Source of the DNA: Saitoella complicata NRRL Y-17804
Lineage: Eukaryota; Ascomycota; Saitoellomycetes; Saitoellales; Saitoellaceae
DNA: 64,000 nucleotides
Direction of reading: 5' to 3'
Assembly (NCBI RefSeq): GCF_001661265.1
Contig: NW_017566992.1
Coordinates: forward strand, 1 to 64,000
The translations under genes were made by a program, and so were the position numbers. Under the pieces are notes generated by a model. That model ran no database searches and had not been told where the DNA came from. It saw only the letters and a list, made by a program, of their open reading frames with translations. This document shows positions 52,184 through 63,100 of this stretch, piece after piece (the stretch's first letter is position 1; each line of letters starts with the position of its first letter).

Positions 52184-53386
52184 ATGGTTTTCACACTCTC
52201 CTGGGGAATCCTCGCAACTGGCCAAATCGCAACCCTCTTCTCAAAAGACCTCCTCATCTCCCCCTCCACGCGTTCCGTCTCGGACGTCACGCACAGGATC
52301 CACGCCGTCGCGTCTTCTTCCTCCGTCGAGCGTGCGCAGGAGTTCATCGATGCTATCACGGTGGGGAATGAGGATGAGAAGACGCGGTCAAGAACCGAAG
52401 ACGTGGAGAAGAAGAGGGGGGAGATCAAGGCGTACGGGAGTTACGACGAGCTTGTGAACGATGAGGAGGTGCAGGCGATCTACGTCGCCACTCCGCATTC
52501 GTTTCACTACGAACACGCCCTCCTCGCCCTCCGTGCCAAAAAACACGTACTCTGCGAAAAACCCTTCACGATAAACGCATGCCAATCAAAACACCTGATG
52601 TCCGTAGCGAAAGCCAACGGCGTGTTTCTGATGGAGGCAATGTGGACGAGGTTTTTCCCGTTGGTGAGGGAGTTGGAGAGGATGTTGCATGAGGAGAAGG
52701 TGTTGGGTAGGATCATTGACGTTCACGCGGATTTTGGGTTGGAGTTTCCCGGGATTGAGGATAGTCACCGTCTGCTGAATCCGATGTTGGGAGGGGGCGC
52801 ACTTTTGGATCTTGGGATTTATGCGTTGACGTGGGCGTTGTTGGCGGCACACCGCGCTCCTGAGAACTTGGATGAGGATGGCAACCCGGTGAGACCGAGG
52901 GTTACGGCGTCTATGCTCAAGGCGAGGACGGGGGTCGATGCACACACGACCATCGCACTCGACTACGACAAATCCGAAATCGCGGCTTTGGTCACCACAA
53001 ATATGCGCGTCCGATCCCTCCCAGACAGCACAGCCCGTATCTCGGGTGAAAAGGGCTACATCACAATCGGATGGGCTCCATTCCGCCCCGAATCATTCAC
53101 GTTACACCTCCTCGCTCCTCCCGCGACCACCGGGGCTTCAGGTCACCAATACGTCGGGACAGAGTATCTCCCGCCCAAGAAGATCGAGTTCGAGATCCCT
53201 GGGCACGGAATGTTTTGGGAGGCGGATGAGGTTGCGAGGTGTGTGAGGGATGGGAAGGGGGAGAGTAGTGTCATGGGTTGGGAGGAGACGATTATGGTTA
53301 TGGAGATCATGGACGAGGCGAGGAGGCAGGGTAACTTCAAATATCCGGAGGAACTGGAGGCGGTTGAGGAGGGGTGCGGATTTTAA
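52184..53386 (+). CDS. Gfo/Idh/MocA dehydrogenase, dihydrodiol or D-xylose 1-dehydrogenase type
   Basis: Single exon, 400 residues. The Rossmann start FTLSWGILATGQIA is followed by IYVATPHSFHYEHALLALRA and the family signature CEKPFTIN with Lys at 126, then FLMEAMWTRFFP, typical of dimeric dihydrodiol dehydrogenase and the fungal NADP-dependent D-xylose dehydrogenases. The C-terminal half has LLDLGIYALTWA. Fungal relatives oxidise D-xylose to xylonolactone; whether this one does is not shown by sequence. An insert of about 25 charged residues (NEDEKTRSRTEDVEKKRGE) lengthens the N-terminal domain. Third member of the carbohydrate module. Confidence 0.88.
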   Translation: MVFTLSWGILATGQIATLFSKDLLISPSTRSVSDVTHRIHAVASSSSVERAQEFIDAITVGNEDEKTRSRTEDVEKKRGEIKAYGSYDELVNDEEVQAIYVATPHSFHYEHALLALRAKKHVLCEKPFTINACQSKHLMSVAKANGVFLMEAMWTRFFPLVRELERMLHEEKVLGRIIDVHADFGLEFPGIEDSHRLLNPMLGGGALLDLGIYALTWALLAAHRAPENLDEDGNPVRPRVTASMLKARTGVDAHTTIALDYDKSEIAALVTTNMRVRSLPDSTARISGEKGYITIGWAPFRPESFTLHLLAPPATTGASGHQYVGTEYLPPKKIEFEIPGHGMFWEADEVARCVRDGKGESSVMGWEETIMVMEIMDEARRQGNFKYPEELEAVEEGCGF

Positions 53387-53573
53387 AGTTGGAGTTTAAT
53401 TCAAAGAAGGCTAAAGGTTAATTGATTTCACATGCTTGGTGAGGTAGTTCCCCCGCACGACCGACAAGACCGAATCGCTCCTTCGGAAGAGACTGGACCC
53501 CATATAACAAACCACCATCCCCAGATCACCTACCAAGTAAACAAAACAGCATACACCCCAGATCACCGTCAAC

Positions 53574-54353
53574 ATGCTCGTCGTCCAAGAACTCGCCCAC
53601 CACCCTCTCATCTCCCACTTCCTCCGCTACACCTCCACCACCATGGGCCGCGACAAAATCTACCGCATCATCCAATACTTTGCCCGGTTCTACGCGTACT
53701 ACCTCCTTCGCCAGGGTGCGCCCAAGGATACGATCGTGCCATGGAATAGCTTGAAGAATAATTTGGCGTTGGGGAGGAAGTTGATGAGGGTGGGGAAGAA
53801 TGTTGAGCATGTCAGGGCTGCGGCACAGGCTGTTGAGGGGCTGGGCAAGGGAGGGGGAGATGTTGTGGGCAAGGCGTTGCAGGTTGGGAGGCAGGTTGGG
53901 TATGCTGGATACTTGACCTTTGATATCATGCAATACGTAAGTCTGGGAAAGAGGGGGGATGAGGATTGAAGGCTAACTGAGAGACAACAGCTCCACGGCG
54001 CAGGTTTCATCCAACACCCAAACATCAAACGCATCGCCGACAACGCCTACAAATGCTGGCTTACAGGCCTCGCCTTTAACATCATCCACGGCCTCTACAA
54101 ACTACGACAAATCTCCACCCAGCGCGCCGCGCTCACTCTCTCCACCACAGCCGCGGAAGAGGAGAAGACCGATGTGAAGAAGCTGGACAGGGAGAGCAAT
54201 GCGGCGAGTTATCAGTTGTTGCAGGACTTGTTGGATGTTACAATTCCGGGGAGTGGGTTGGGGTTGTTGCCGCTTGATGATGGGGTTGTGGGTGTTGCGG
54301 GTGTTGTATCGAGTATTTTGGGGGCGAAGACGCAGTGGAAGAAGACTGCGTGA
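53574..54353 (+). CDS. PEX11: Peroxisome division protein PEX11
   Basis: Exons 53574-53936 and 53991-54353 with a 54-nt intron in phase 0; 241 residues. The N-terminal amphipathic helix region RDKIYRIIQYFARFYAYYLL is the Pex11 membrane-remodelling helix, and the body shows KNNLALGRKLMRVGKNVEHV and LFYLTDHI-like GYLTFDIMQYLHGAG. The tail GLLPLDDGVVGVAGVVSSIL resembles the final membrane segment with a C-terminal basic end (KTQWKKTA). Pex11 elongates and divides peroxisomes. Adjacent to the dehydrogenase on the same strand, but a functional link is unproven. Confidence 0.93.
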
Positions 54354-56468
54354 ACGAAGCCGTAAGCTGAGTTCTGAGGGGAAGCCAAGCGTATATACGA
54401 CAACGAAGGAGGAGACGTGGGTAATGGGTGTACGATATGAATAGGATGGCGTGAGTTTTGTGTTGTATGTGATGCCTTTGAATTGCGGGACGATAGCTGT
54501 TTTGGGTGCGTGATACAAACGAGTTTATCCCTATTGAATGCCTTCCTCCTAAAGCATATGTTTCATTGCTATTGTGTCTTGTTAGTACTCAAAATGTGTA
54601 TGCAAACGAGCCATGGACGTTGGCAATTGCGCTCCCGACAAGTAGGCTCAGTGCAGCTTGGCCAAAATCAATACTGAACATGGAGTAAGCATAGTCACAG
54701 ACATCGGGAAGTCACGAAAGTCAAGGGATCTTACGTCCGTGAATGCTTGTCTTAAGGCGATAGTTGAAGGTTCGCCACGTGATATCTCGACAGATACCCT
54801 TGCAAGAAGCTGCGATGTATAGGGGATTAGGATTTGCTTGATACTAAGGGTTCGATATCGATATGTCGAGGGAACACTTGCCGGTACGGTGTGGCACATA
54901 TTTCAATGCTCCGATCCCTCTAAGCTCTTCCAGAGGGCCTTTGTCAGATCATGGAGAGAGAGAGGTACGGACAGGCAACTCTCATACTCATACTCAAGCT
55001 CGGCTTCATTCACCGTGATGCCAGTGTTTATGTTCACAGAATTCGAATGCTGAGTCTCATGAGTCAAGTCTCCCCAGATAGCTTACGAGGCCGGGATGCG
55101 TCAATTGGGACCCAAGAGAAAGGAATAAAGCCAGATTCCATGTCATTTGATCCCCCAACTGCACAAGGTCTTTGAGGATATTGGCAACCTCACAAGATTA
55201 ACCAATTCAGACCGACCCAAGGCCCAATCACCTCACCGCCGTCCTCGGCTCTGCACTTCGGCTCGCCATGGCGTCCAAGATGACAGCCCCTACGCGAGAC
55301 AAACCCAACATATCCGACGCAGAGATGCTCATCCCTCATCTCAATTTCGTCTCTCGAACTGCTCATCGCAACCCCCTCGGGTCGGAAGGCTCGCTTGGAA
55401 ATGAAGCTGTGTGGTGGGTGGCGTGTAACGTAGACATCGAGAAATTACGAAGGGGGAGTACATATCAAATCTGCTATCCGTTATCCACCTTTCAATACGT
55501 ATACGAGTTTTCGGCGACTGGGTTGCTGAGCCTTGTTTGACAAGTGTATGATACAGGTATCATATCGATATCGCCGGCTTATCTGTCTACATACCCGCAG
55601 GCTACGATAGCAATCGCGAATTGATTCCCGTCGTCCGCGGACCTTCCATGAACCCATCCCTCGATCGAGCCTTGTCTCGTCGTAGACTCGAAAGGAGCCC
55701 GGGGGGGGGGGAGGGCGCAGAAACTGCAGCAGGCTGCACGCTTCCTCGACCCAACCCAAAAATTCCCCAACGTATTGGCCACACTCCCCTTAACCTGCGT
55801 GGATCCCTGCAGCGAATGGCTGAGCCTTCGTTCGTTATCTTATGTAGTACCTTAAAGTTTGATTCGACAATTCCGGGTTGCTCCGATCTCTCCATGGTGC
55901 TCGTTCAGTGAGGCAGTGTTGGTTGTGTGGGAAGCGGTGGGAGTTCTCGTGGATGAGATGAGATGCTCATCCCGTGCGTAAGCTTCTTCGTGAGATGGAC
56001 TCCGTGTGGGGGCTTAGTATCCTAGTCAATTGCAATGAACATCCGTCCCTCTATCTCGTCGTCCAACTGGGAGTCCGATTGTGCATGCTCATGACCGACA
56101 TCGTCCTATCTCACACAAGCGCGCACTGCCAAACAACCACCAGCTAAAAATCTAAAAGTCGAGAACACCAGAGCAACAGAGATAGAGGAAAAAGAGGAGG
56201 GGCAGCAGTTTCATCTCCAATACGGCTCGACGACTGATAAAACCCTGCACAAGCGGCAACCCTAACAACACCTTTTTTCATAAGAGGTCTGCTTTTCCCC
56301 ACTCTCGGTGTATCGATCTGCAAGCACCCGGTTGTCGTCACTTTGAACTTCCTTTACGTGGTCGTCGTTGATCCTACTTCACATCCTTTCCTTTTCGTCA
56401 ACCGCAATCAAGAGAACAGCTTCATAGCATCGCCTCGACATCGACAGCGACAACGACAATAATCCGCC
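54354..56468. other. Gene-poor stretch with decayed coding-like pieces
   Basis: 2.1 kb, the longest gap in the window. On the minus strand between about 55130 and 54550, protein-like frames follow one another with breaks: QMTWNLALFLSLGSQLTH, then GITVNEAELEYEYESCLSV, LLARVSVEISRGEPST and IDFGQAALSLLVGSAIANV, with an intron-like GTAAGA..TTCAG at about 54740-54680. On the plus strand at 55268-55460 a frame starts MASKMTAPTRDKPNISDAEM, and IAGLSVYIPAGYDSNREL lies at about 55570-55625. No family recognised. An 11-base G run is at 55701-55711. Confidence 0.4.
56180..56240 (+). promoter_or_regulatory. GATA motifs upstream of the ammonium transporter
   Basis: Two HGATAR matches, AGATAG at 56180-56185 and TGATAA at 56235-56240, lie 285 and 230 bp upstream of the ATG. 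In filamentous fungi AreA/Nit2 GATA factors switch on such genes under nitrogen limitation. Two sites in this length could be chance. Confidence 0.35.
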
Positions 56469-58348
56469 ATGTCTTATCCCTACATCGGCACACCCGAGTA
56501 CACCGGTACCGGCCCCAACGGCGGTGATTCACTCACGACAAACTTGAACCAATGGTACGACCGCGGAGACATGGCCTACATCCTCGTATCAACAGCCATG
56601 GTCTGGTTCATGATTCCCGGTATCGGATTTTTCTATTCTGGATTGGCGCGGAGAAAGAGTGCGTTGAGTTTGATTTGGCTGTGTATCATGAGTTGCGCAG
56701 TCGTTAGTTTTCAAGTACGTCCATCCCCCCTCTACCATCTAAACGAGGATCAAAAGGCTGACGATTGGGATAGTGGTATTTCTGGGGATATTCGCTAGCA
56801 TTCTCACCGACGGGGACTTCGGGGTTCATCGGTGACCTCCACCACTTCGCATTCCAAAACGTCCTCGCGACACCCTCCCCCGGCTCAGCCCTCATCCCAA
56901 CCCTCATCTACGCCAACTTCCAACTCATGTTCGCCGGCGTCACCGTCGCCCTCGTTATCGGCGCCGCAGCCGAACGTGGTCGTATGTGGCCAGCGATGGT
57001 GTTTTGTTTTATTTGGACGACAATCGTGTACTGTCCCGTCGCATACTGGATCTGGAATCCGAATGGGTGGGCGTTCAAGTGGGGTGTGCTCGATTATGCG
57101 GGTGGTGGGCCTGTTGAGGTTGGTTCGGGTATGGGTGCGTTGGCGTATTCCTGGGTTTTGGGGAAGAGACGTGGGAGTACTCATGCGAACTTGAATTACC
57201 GTCCGCATAACGTTACGTACGTTGTTTTGGGTACCGCGTTCCTCTGGTTCGGATGGTTTGGGTTTAACGGTGGTTCCGCGTTCGGAGCAAACTTGCGTGC
57301 GGCCATGGCTTGCACGATTACGAATTTGGCTGGAGCGTGTGGTGGTATCACATGGGTTCTTCTCGATTATAGGTTGGAGAGGAAGTGGTCCGTCGTTGGG
57401 TTCTGTTCGGGTGTGGTTGCGGGTTTGGTTGCGTCCACTCCGGCGTCTGGATTCGTTACTGTGCACGCGGGTGTGATTATCGGTGTCGTCAGTGGTGCGG
57501 CGTGTAATTACGCTACCAAGCTCAAGTACTTGATGAGAATCGATGATGCGCTCGATGTGTTCGCCGAACACGGCATGGGTGGAATCGTTGGTAACATTTT
57601 GGTTGCGCTCTTCGCTACTGATTATGACACCGCTCTTGACGGTATTCTTGCTGGTGATGCCGCGATTGCTGGTGGATGGTTTAACCACAACTACCGCCAG
57701 CTAGGGTTGCAGATTGCGTATACTTTGGTGGTCGCGGCATACGTCTTCATCGTCACCTCTTTGATCCTCTTCATCATGGACCGCTTCGTCCCGTCCCTCT
57801 CTCTTCGGGCGTCTGAGGAAGCTGAGATTAAGGGTATCGACGAAGACCAGATCGGTGAGTTCGCGTACGATTACGTCGAGGTGAGGAGAGATTACATGAC
57901 CTGGGGTGATCCCGTCGCTCAATCCACCGTTGAGGGACAGGAGGCGCCCGAGGGTACCGCTGGCCTCGGAAACGTTACTGGACCAAATGGTCTCGTTAGC
58001 GGTAAGCTCGTCAAGTTTAACCAGCCTTACCAGGGCGATAACGGCGATTCGGGTGCCTCGGTGGATGGAGGCTCTGGTGCTTCGCAGCCGCCTGGTGCGC
58101 GTGATCCGGCGTTGAACGCAACGGGGTCTGGAAGTGGGTCTGCTGCACCGACGGGTCCTGCGCCTGGGTATGTGAGCAGACAACCTAGTCTGAGGACTAG
58201 AGAGGATGATATTGAGATGGAGGTAATCGATGGAGAGGGAACGGGGGATTTGGAGCAGGGTCATGGCGAGGGACATCATCACCCCGGGTTTAGCCGTCAA
58301 GTCGGTGAGAGTGCGAGGCATGGTGGATCTTCGGGTGCTTTTGCCTGA
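56469..58348 (+). CDS. Ammonium transporter, AMT/MEP family
   Basis: Exons 56469-56714 and 56774-58348 with a 59-nt intron; 606 residues. The N-terminus has GDMAYILVSTAMVWFMIPGI and GFFYSGLARRKSALSLIW, then WYFWGYSLAFS, the internal FIGDLHHFAFQNV, HANLNYRPHNVTYVVLGTAF and FGFNGGSA. The first pore His region reads FNHNYRQLGLQ and VFAEHGMGGIVGNIL. Eleven helices end near residue 440, followed by a 160-residue Gly/Ser/acidic cytoplasmic tail, longer than in the founding members. It imports ammonium as a nitrogen source and may sense it, as Mep2 does. Confidence 0.95.
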
Positions 58349-58891
58349 TTGAGGTGAATCTTTCTTGCGTTCTTTCTTTTGCTGTTTAGCTTTCTTCTTG
58401 CGTTTCGTGATGCGAACGTTCTGAGTGTATTCGTTATTTGGACGATTTGGATGAGGTGGGCAGGCATATGATGGACATGGTAGGGTAGCATATGTCATGA
58501 TGGACGAAGCAGAAGTTTCGGACAAGCAAGTTATTATTGGCAGTGTATGTTAGAGAATAGTATATGTCCGAGTCGGTAGTGGTTCAGTTGTACCATTGAC
58601 ATCGACTGGTTCTTTCCTGTAAGACAGTAATGAATTCAACACACAAAACGAACTCTGTTTGTTACGAACTCGGTATACATCGAAAACTCTATCATCCACG
58701 TATGTATTTTGTCGCGGTCGGGCCTGAGTCGCTGATCATGATTAGAGTGTTCTGGACTGACCCGCTCTTACATAACACCACCAAAAGAAAAAAGGGGGTG
58801 GTAGCATTTATCCAGCATATACTCCCTATCCTCCTTGCAATTGGATTAACTCAACGCTCGTTCATCGCTTGCTATTGAGAGATAAGGAATC
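58349..58891. other. Intergenic region, nothing recognised
   Basis: 543 bp between the ammonium transporter and the UBTD gene; no supported gene or repeat. Confidence 0.5.
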
Positions 58892-59867
58892 ATGGGTGGG
58901 TGTATGTCAAGATCGGCAGATACGGTACAGGATGGACAAGGACACGATACACGAGGGCGACGAGAGAGTATGAGGCGAGGGAGTGAGAGATCCGTGAGGC
59001 GGAATCCGCAGGAGCCGCCGATTGGAGGTATGCCCTTCCCCTTCCCCTCGTCCTCAATCCTGAGGATGAGTTGTGCTCGAGCTCGTCGCTAACCGCTCGA
59101 CCTCTCTCACAGGCAACCGCCCCTACCACCCCCATCCAAACAAATCCTGGACCTCGCCCCTCCCCCTTCCCCTCCCCGACCTCCTCCTCCAACGCCTCGC
59201 ATTCTGGGAAACAGCCCCAACCTACGAAGGCCGCGAACACATCTGGCGCCTGTTACGAACCGTCGTCGAGGATAGTGGGTTAACGTTGACCGAGAAACAG
59301 GGCTTGTTGGATGCGGAGGGAATGGTGCTCCCGACGGGGGACCTGTTGGACGGGGCATATGATCGGACGGGAGTAAGGTATCAGGTTCCGGTGTATTGTT
59401 TGGCAGAGCCGACGAATTTGGTTGTTGAGGTGGTACGAGCAGCGCCACCGGTGGCATCATCACCGACACAAACACAAGCGTCATCACAAACCTCGGCGGG
59501 GACATCGCCGTCTCCACCCCCCTCACCCACGAAACCAATCCCAACCCCAACCCCAGCCCTAGCCTCAACCCTCCTCGCCTCCGCTACAGTAATCACGACC
59601 CCCGCCCCTACCACCCCCACAACCACGACTTCCACACCCACCATAACCCTCACGATCCGCTTCTCAAACTCCCTCGGCGACACGACCCTCACCAATATCC
59701 CCGAGACTTACACAGCTGCACAAATCGCCGAAGCGGCTTTGCAACAACAAGGGTTGGAGGGGAGGGTTGGTGCGATTTTGTGTTTGGGGAGACGGATGGA
59801 GGGGGGCAGGGGGGTTAGGGAGCAGGGGTGGAGGGAGGGGGTTGTTGTGCAGGTTATGGTTGTTTAA
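58892..59867 (+). CDS. UBTD1/2-type protein with C-terminal ubiquitin-like domain
   Basis: Exons 58892-59027 and 59113-59867 with an 85-nt intron, phase-1 join; 296 residues. The start MGGCMS is a strong N-myristoylation plus palmitoylation signal. The UBD-like N-terminal domain has NRPYHPHPNKSWTSPLPLPL, LAFWETAPTYEGREHIWRLL and TGVRYQVPVYCLAEPTNLV, the DC-UbP/UBTD signature. A 70-residue Pro/Thr/Ser linker follows, then a ubiquitin-like fold (TITLTIRFSNSLGDTTL..IAEAALQQQGLEGRVGAIL). Mammalian UBTD proteins interact with ubiquitin-conjugating enzymes; a membrane-anchored adaptor role is inferred. Confidence 0.9.
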
Positions 59868-60157
59868 GAAGCTCGGAAGGGACGGTGAGAGCAGAGAACG
59901 TCGAGGCTATGCTCGCGAAGAACTTCACGGAGGAGGAAAGAGCAGGGACTCTTTTGATGAAGCGGGATTTAGCGGGCGTTTCGTTTATGGGTATATACCA
60001 ATTGGACATTTTCGTTCGTACACAGCCAATCGTGCACCAACGCGGCAGGGCTGCGATTCGGCAGGCCAAGCGAAGGCTGCAGGGTACCCGTCGCGTCTGC
60101 GCCTGATTAAACTCTCGAGACGCCCACCGCGGACAGTTACGAGGAAGGAATAGCAGG

Positions 60158-63100
60158 ATGGATCAGGATTCTGATGGGCGTATGGGTCGTGAATATGAGG
60201 GGTTCAATTCTATCCCGCTGGAGGATTTGAGTCCGCCTTCCACCGGTGTCAACACACCGAATGCACCGGTATCACGAGAGCCAGAGCAAGACACGAGTTC
60301 GGAGGACCCTGTTACGTTACGTACACCCTCAGGCCGACAACGCTCCATCTCCCACTCCCTCCACCAAGACCCCTCAACACCACGCCAACAAACCCAACGC
60401 CGCCGCGTCTATTCCTCCGCCGCTGCCGCATGGCAACGCTCTTCCCAGGGTTACAACCAACTCCAAGACTCGGATCCCTCTGTCTTGGGGGTTGACCGGA
60501 CTTTTGATTCGGAGGGGGGTGTGGTTAGGCTTGAGGGAGAGAGTTTGAGGGAGGGGTTGGTTGAGGCGTTGGGGACGGCGAGGAGGAGGGGGAGTTGGCT
60601 GCCGCCGCCGACGGGGGAGGGGCAGTTGGTTGGAAGGAGGCCTATGATACTCAGGGGGCTGAGTGGGGCCAGTGCGGTTAGTAGTGGAAGTGGGCAGAGT
60701 GTGGGTGGGAGTGTTGGCGGTGGAGACTTGGGTATGGGTGTGGGAGGTGGAGGGATGAATAGTCCGCTTGATGAGGTGGAGATGGCAATGGGGGCTATGG
60801 GTGGGGACTTCCAAGGGGAAGAGGAGAGTGATACGGTGAGATTAACGGTGGACTTATCGCCTATCTCTGGTGCTGGGGCTCCGCAGGGGCTAGCTACGCC
60901 TCAACAGGATCTTCTCAGTGCTTCGCCGACGCGTGGACGACTGGGGTACCGCTTCCCATCTACGTTGGGAAACGACCTATTTCTCGAGACTGGGCTGGCA
61001 CATCGCCTGAGTCGGTCGGGGAGTAGGAGTACATCACAACGCAGTGACGGACGGTCGAGTCCGGGTCCTGTGAGGCAGAGGGTGTTGAGCGAAGTGCATA
61101 GGATCTCGAGTCGTGTGGTGAATATCACGAATGACCAGGGTGTTGCGGAGGTTTCGGCTGCTGCTGCCGCGGCGGCGGAGATGGAGAGTATCCCGCTTAG
61201 TCCGATGGTTCCGCCTGCTACGGCTACGACGAATGGGACCCTGGAAAGCACAGGAGGTGAAAGGGATGGGTTCGATGAGGGGTTGTTTGATATTTATGAG
61301 CAGAAGGCTGCGCAGGGTGCTGTGGATGAGGGCGAAGCTGAGGAAAGTAAGTTACGTGGCAAAAGTCTCGGGATTTTCGGGCCGGACAGTTCGGTGAGGA
61401 ATTGGTTGTGCAACATCCTCCTCAACCCCATCACGGAACCGTTTTTGTTTTGCGTAATTGTGTGTCATACGGTCTTGCTTATCATCAAGTCCTCGCTACG
61501 ACAACATTATACTGGAGATGGAGACCGATTGAGGTGGGGACAGGGACCGCAGAAATGGCTCGATTTTGCGTTTTTGGGGATTTTTGGGTTGTATACGTTG
61601 GAGTGTGTCGCCCGGATCGTGGTGAGTGGGGTTTTCATCAATCCTCCCTCTCTCGAGAATCCGGATAAGCCGCATGGGTTGGAGAGTTTGGCGCAGAAGG
61701 TTAGGGTTATGGCGAATGTTGCGCCGAGTCGGTCGAGGAGTATGTCGCGAAGTCCGGCACGACCACCACGGAGTCCGATTGGGATGCCGAGGAGTCCGAT
61801 GAGGGCACGCGCTGTGGTTAGGACGAATACGAGCTATGCTGAGCATGTTAATCCCACGGGAGGGTGTTTCAAGACGTTGAGAGAGTTGAAGAAAGCTCAG
61901 TTGGCACGACGAGCATATTTGCGACATTCATTCAATCGATTGGATTTCGTTGCTGTTGTCGCGTACTGGATTGGGTTCTTGCTGTCTGTGACGGCAGTGA
62001 GCTCGGAGCATCATATCTACGTGTTCAAGATGTTGAGTTGTCTCCGGATTCTGAAGTTGTTGAATATCACGCAGGGAACGATGACGATCCTCCAATCCCT
62101 CAAGAAAGCTGCGCCGTTACTGGTTAATGTCGCGTTTCTTGTTGGATTCTTTTGGTTGATTTTCGGGATCGTTGGGGTACAGAGTTTCAAGGGGTCGTTT
62201 CGGAGGCAGTGTGTGTATCCGTGGACGAATGATTCTGGTTTTCAGCAGTATGAGACGGGGCAGTATTGTGGTGGGCATTTCAATTTGAGTTCGCCGACAA
62301 ATCGGACGTCGTATCTGGATCGGCAGAATAATACGGATGGACATGGTCCGCCGAAGGGGTACCTGTGTCCAGCGCCGGCGGTTTGTGTGGAGAGCGATGA
62401 TGCGGTGATCCCGACTGTGTCGTTCGATAATATCTTTCAGTCTATGGAGCTCGTGTTCGTGGTTATCAGTATGAACACGTGGTCGGATTTGATGTATTAC
62501 TCGATGAACTCGGATTATCTCGTTTCTGCTGTCTTCTTCATCGCCGGGATTGTCATCTTGACGTTTTGGTTGATGAACTTGGTTATTGCGGTTATCACGA
62601 CCTCGTTCCAGCTCATCAGGGAGGAAGGACAGAGAGCGTCTGCGTTTACGAATAATGCTGAGCCGGTGAATATGGAGGATCCGCTGATTGGGCAGCAACA
62701 GCGTCCGTCGAGGTTCAGGACGGCGTTTCAGTACAGCGAGCCATTTTGGCTGTTGTTGATCGCTATTGATATCGTCTTTCAGGCGACGCGGACGTCGGAT
62801 ATGTCTGATGGGCACGCGAAGATGTTGCGGATCGTGCAGTCAGTGTTAACAGTGATCTTTGCGATTGAAATTGTGTTGAGGTTCATTGTGACACTACCCA
62901 ACTGGCGACAGTTCTTCAGGCACCGCAGGAATAACTTTGATGCGTTCTTGGCGGCAGTGACTATTGTCATTCTGTTTCCGCCTATCTACGGGTCAAAGGC
63001 GTATGACTGGCTTTCGGTGTTTCAATTGGCAAGGAGTTACAGGATTGTCTTGGGTATTCCGGTCAGTCGGGACCTTCTGGTCAATGCCCTGGGTAACGCA

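Noticed and set aside
55701-55711. G run as part of a telomere-like or transposon terminus
   Set aside because: No flanking repeat or inverted end; it appears to be a simple homopolymer.
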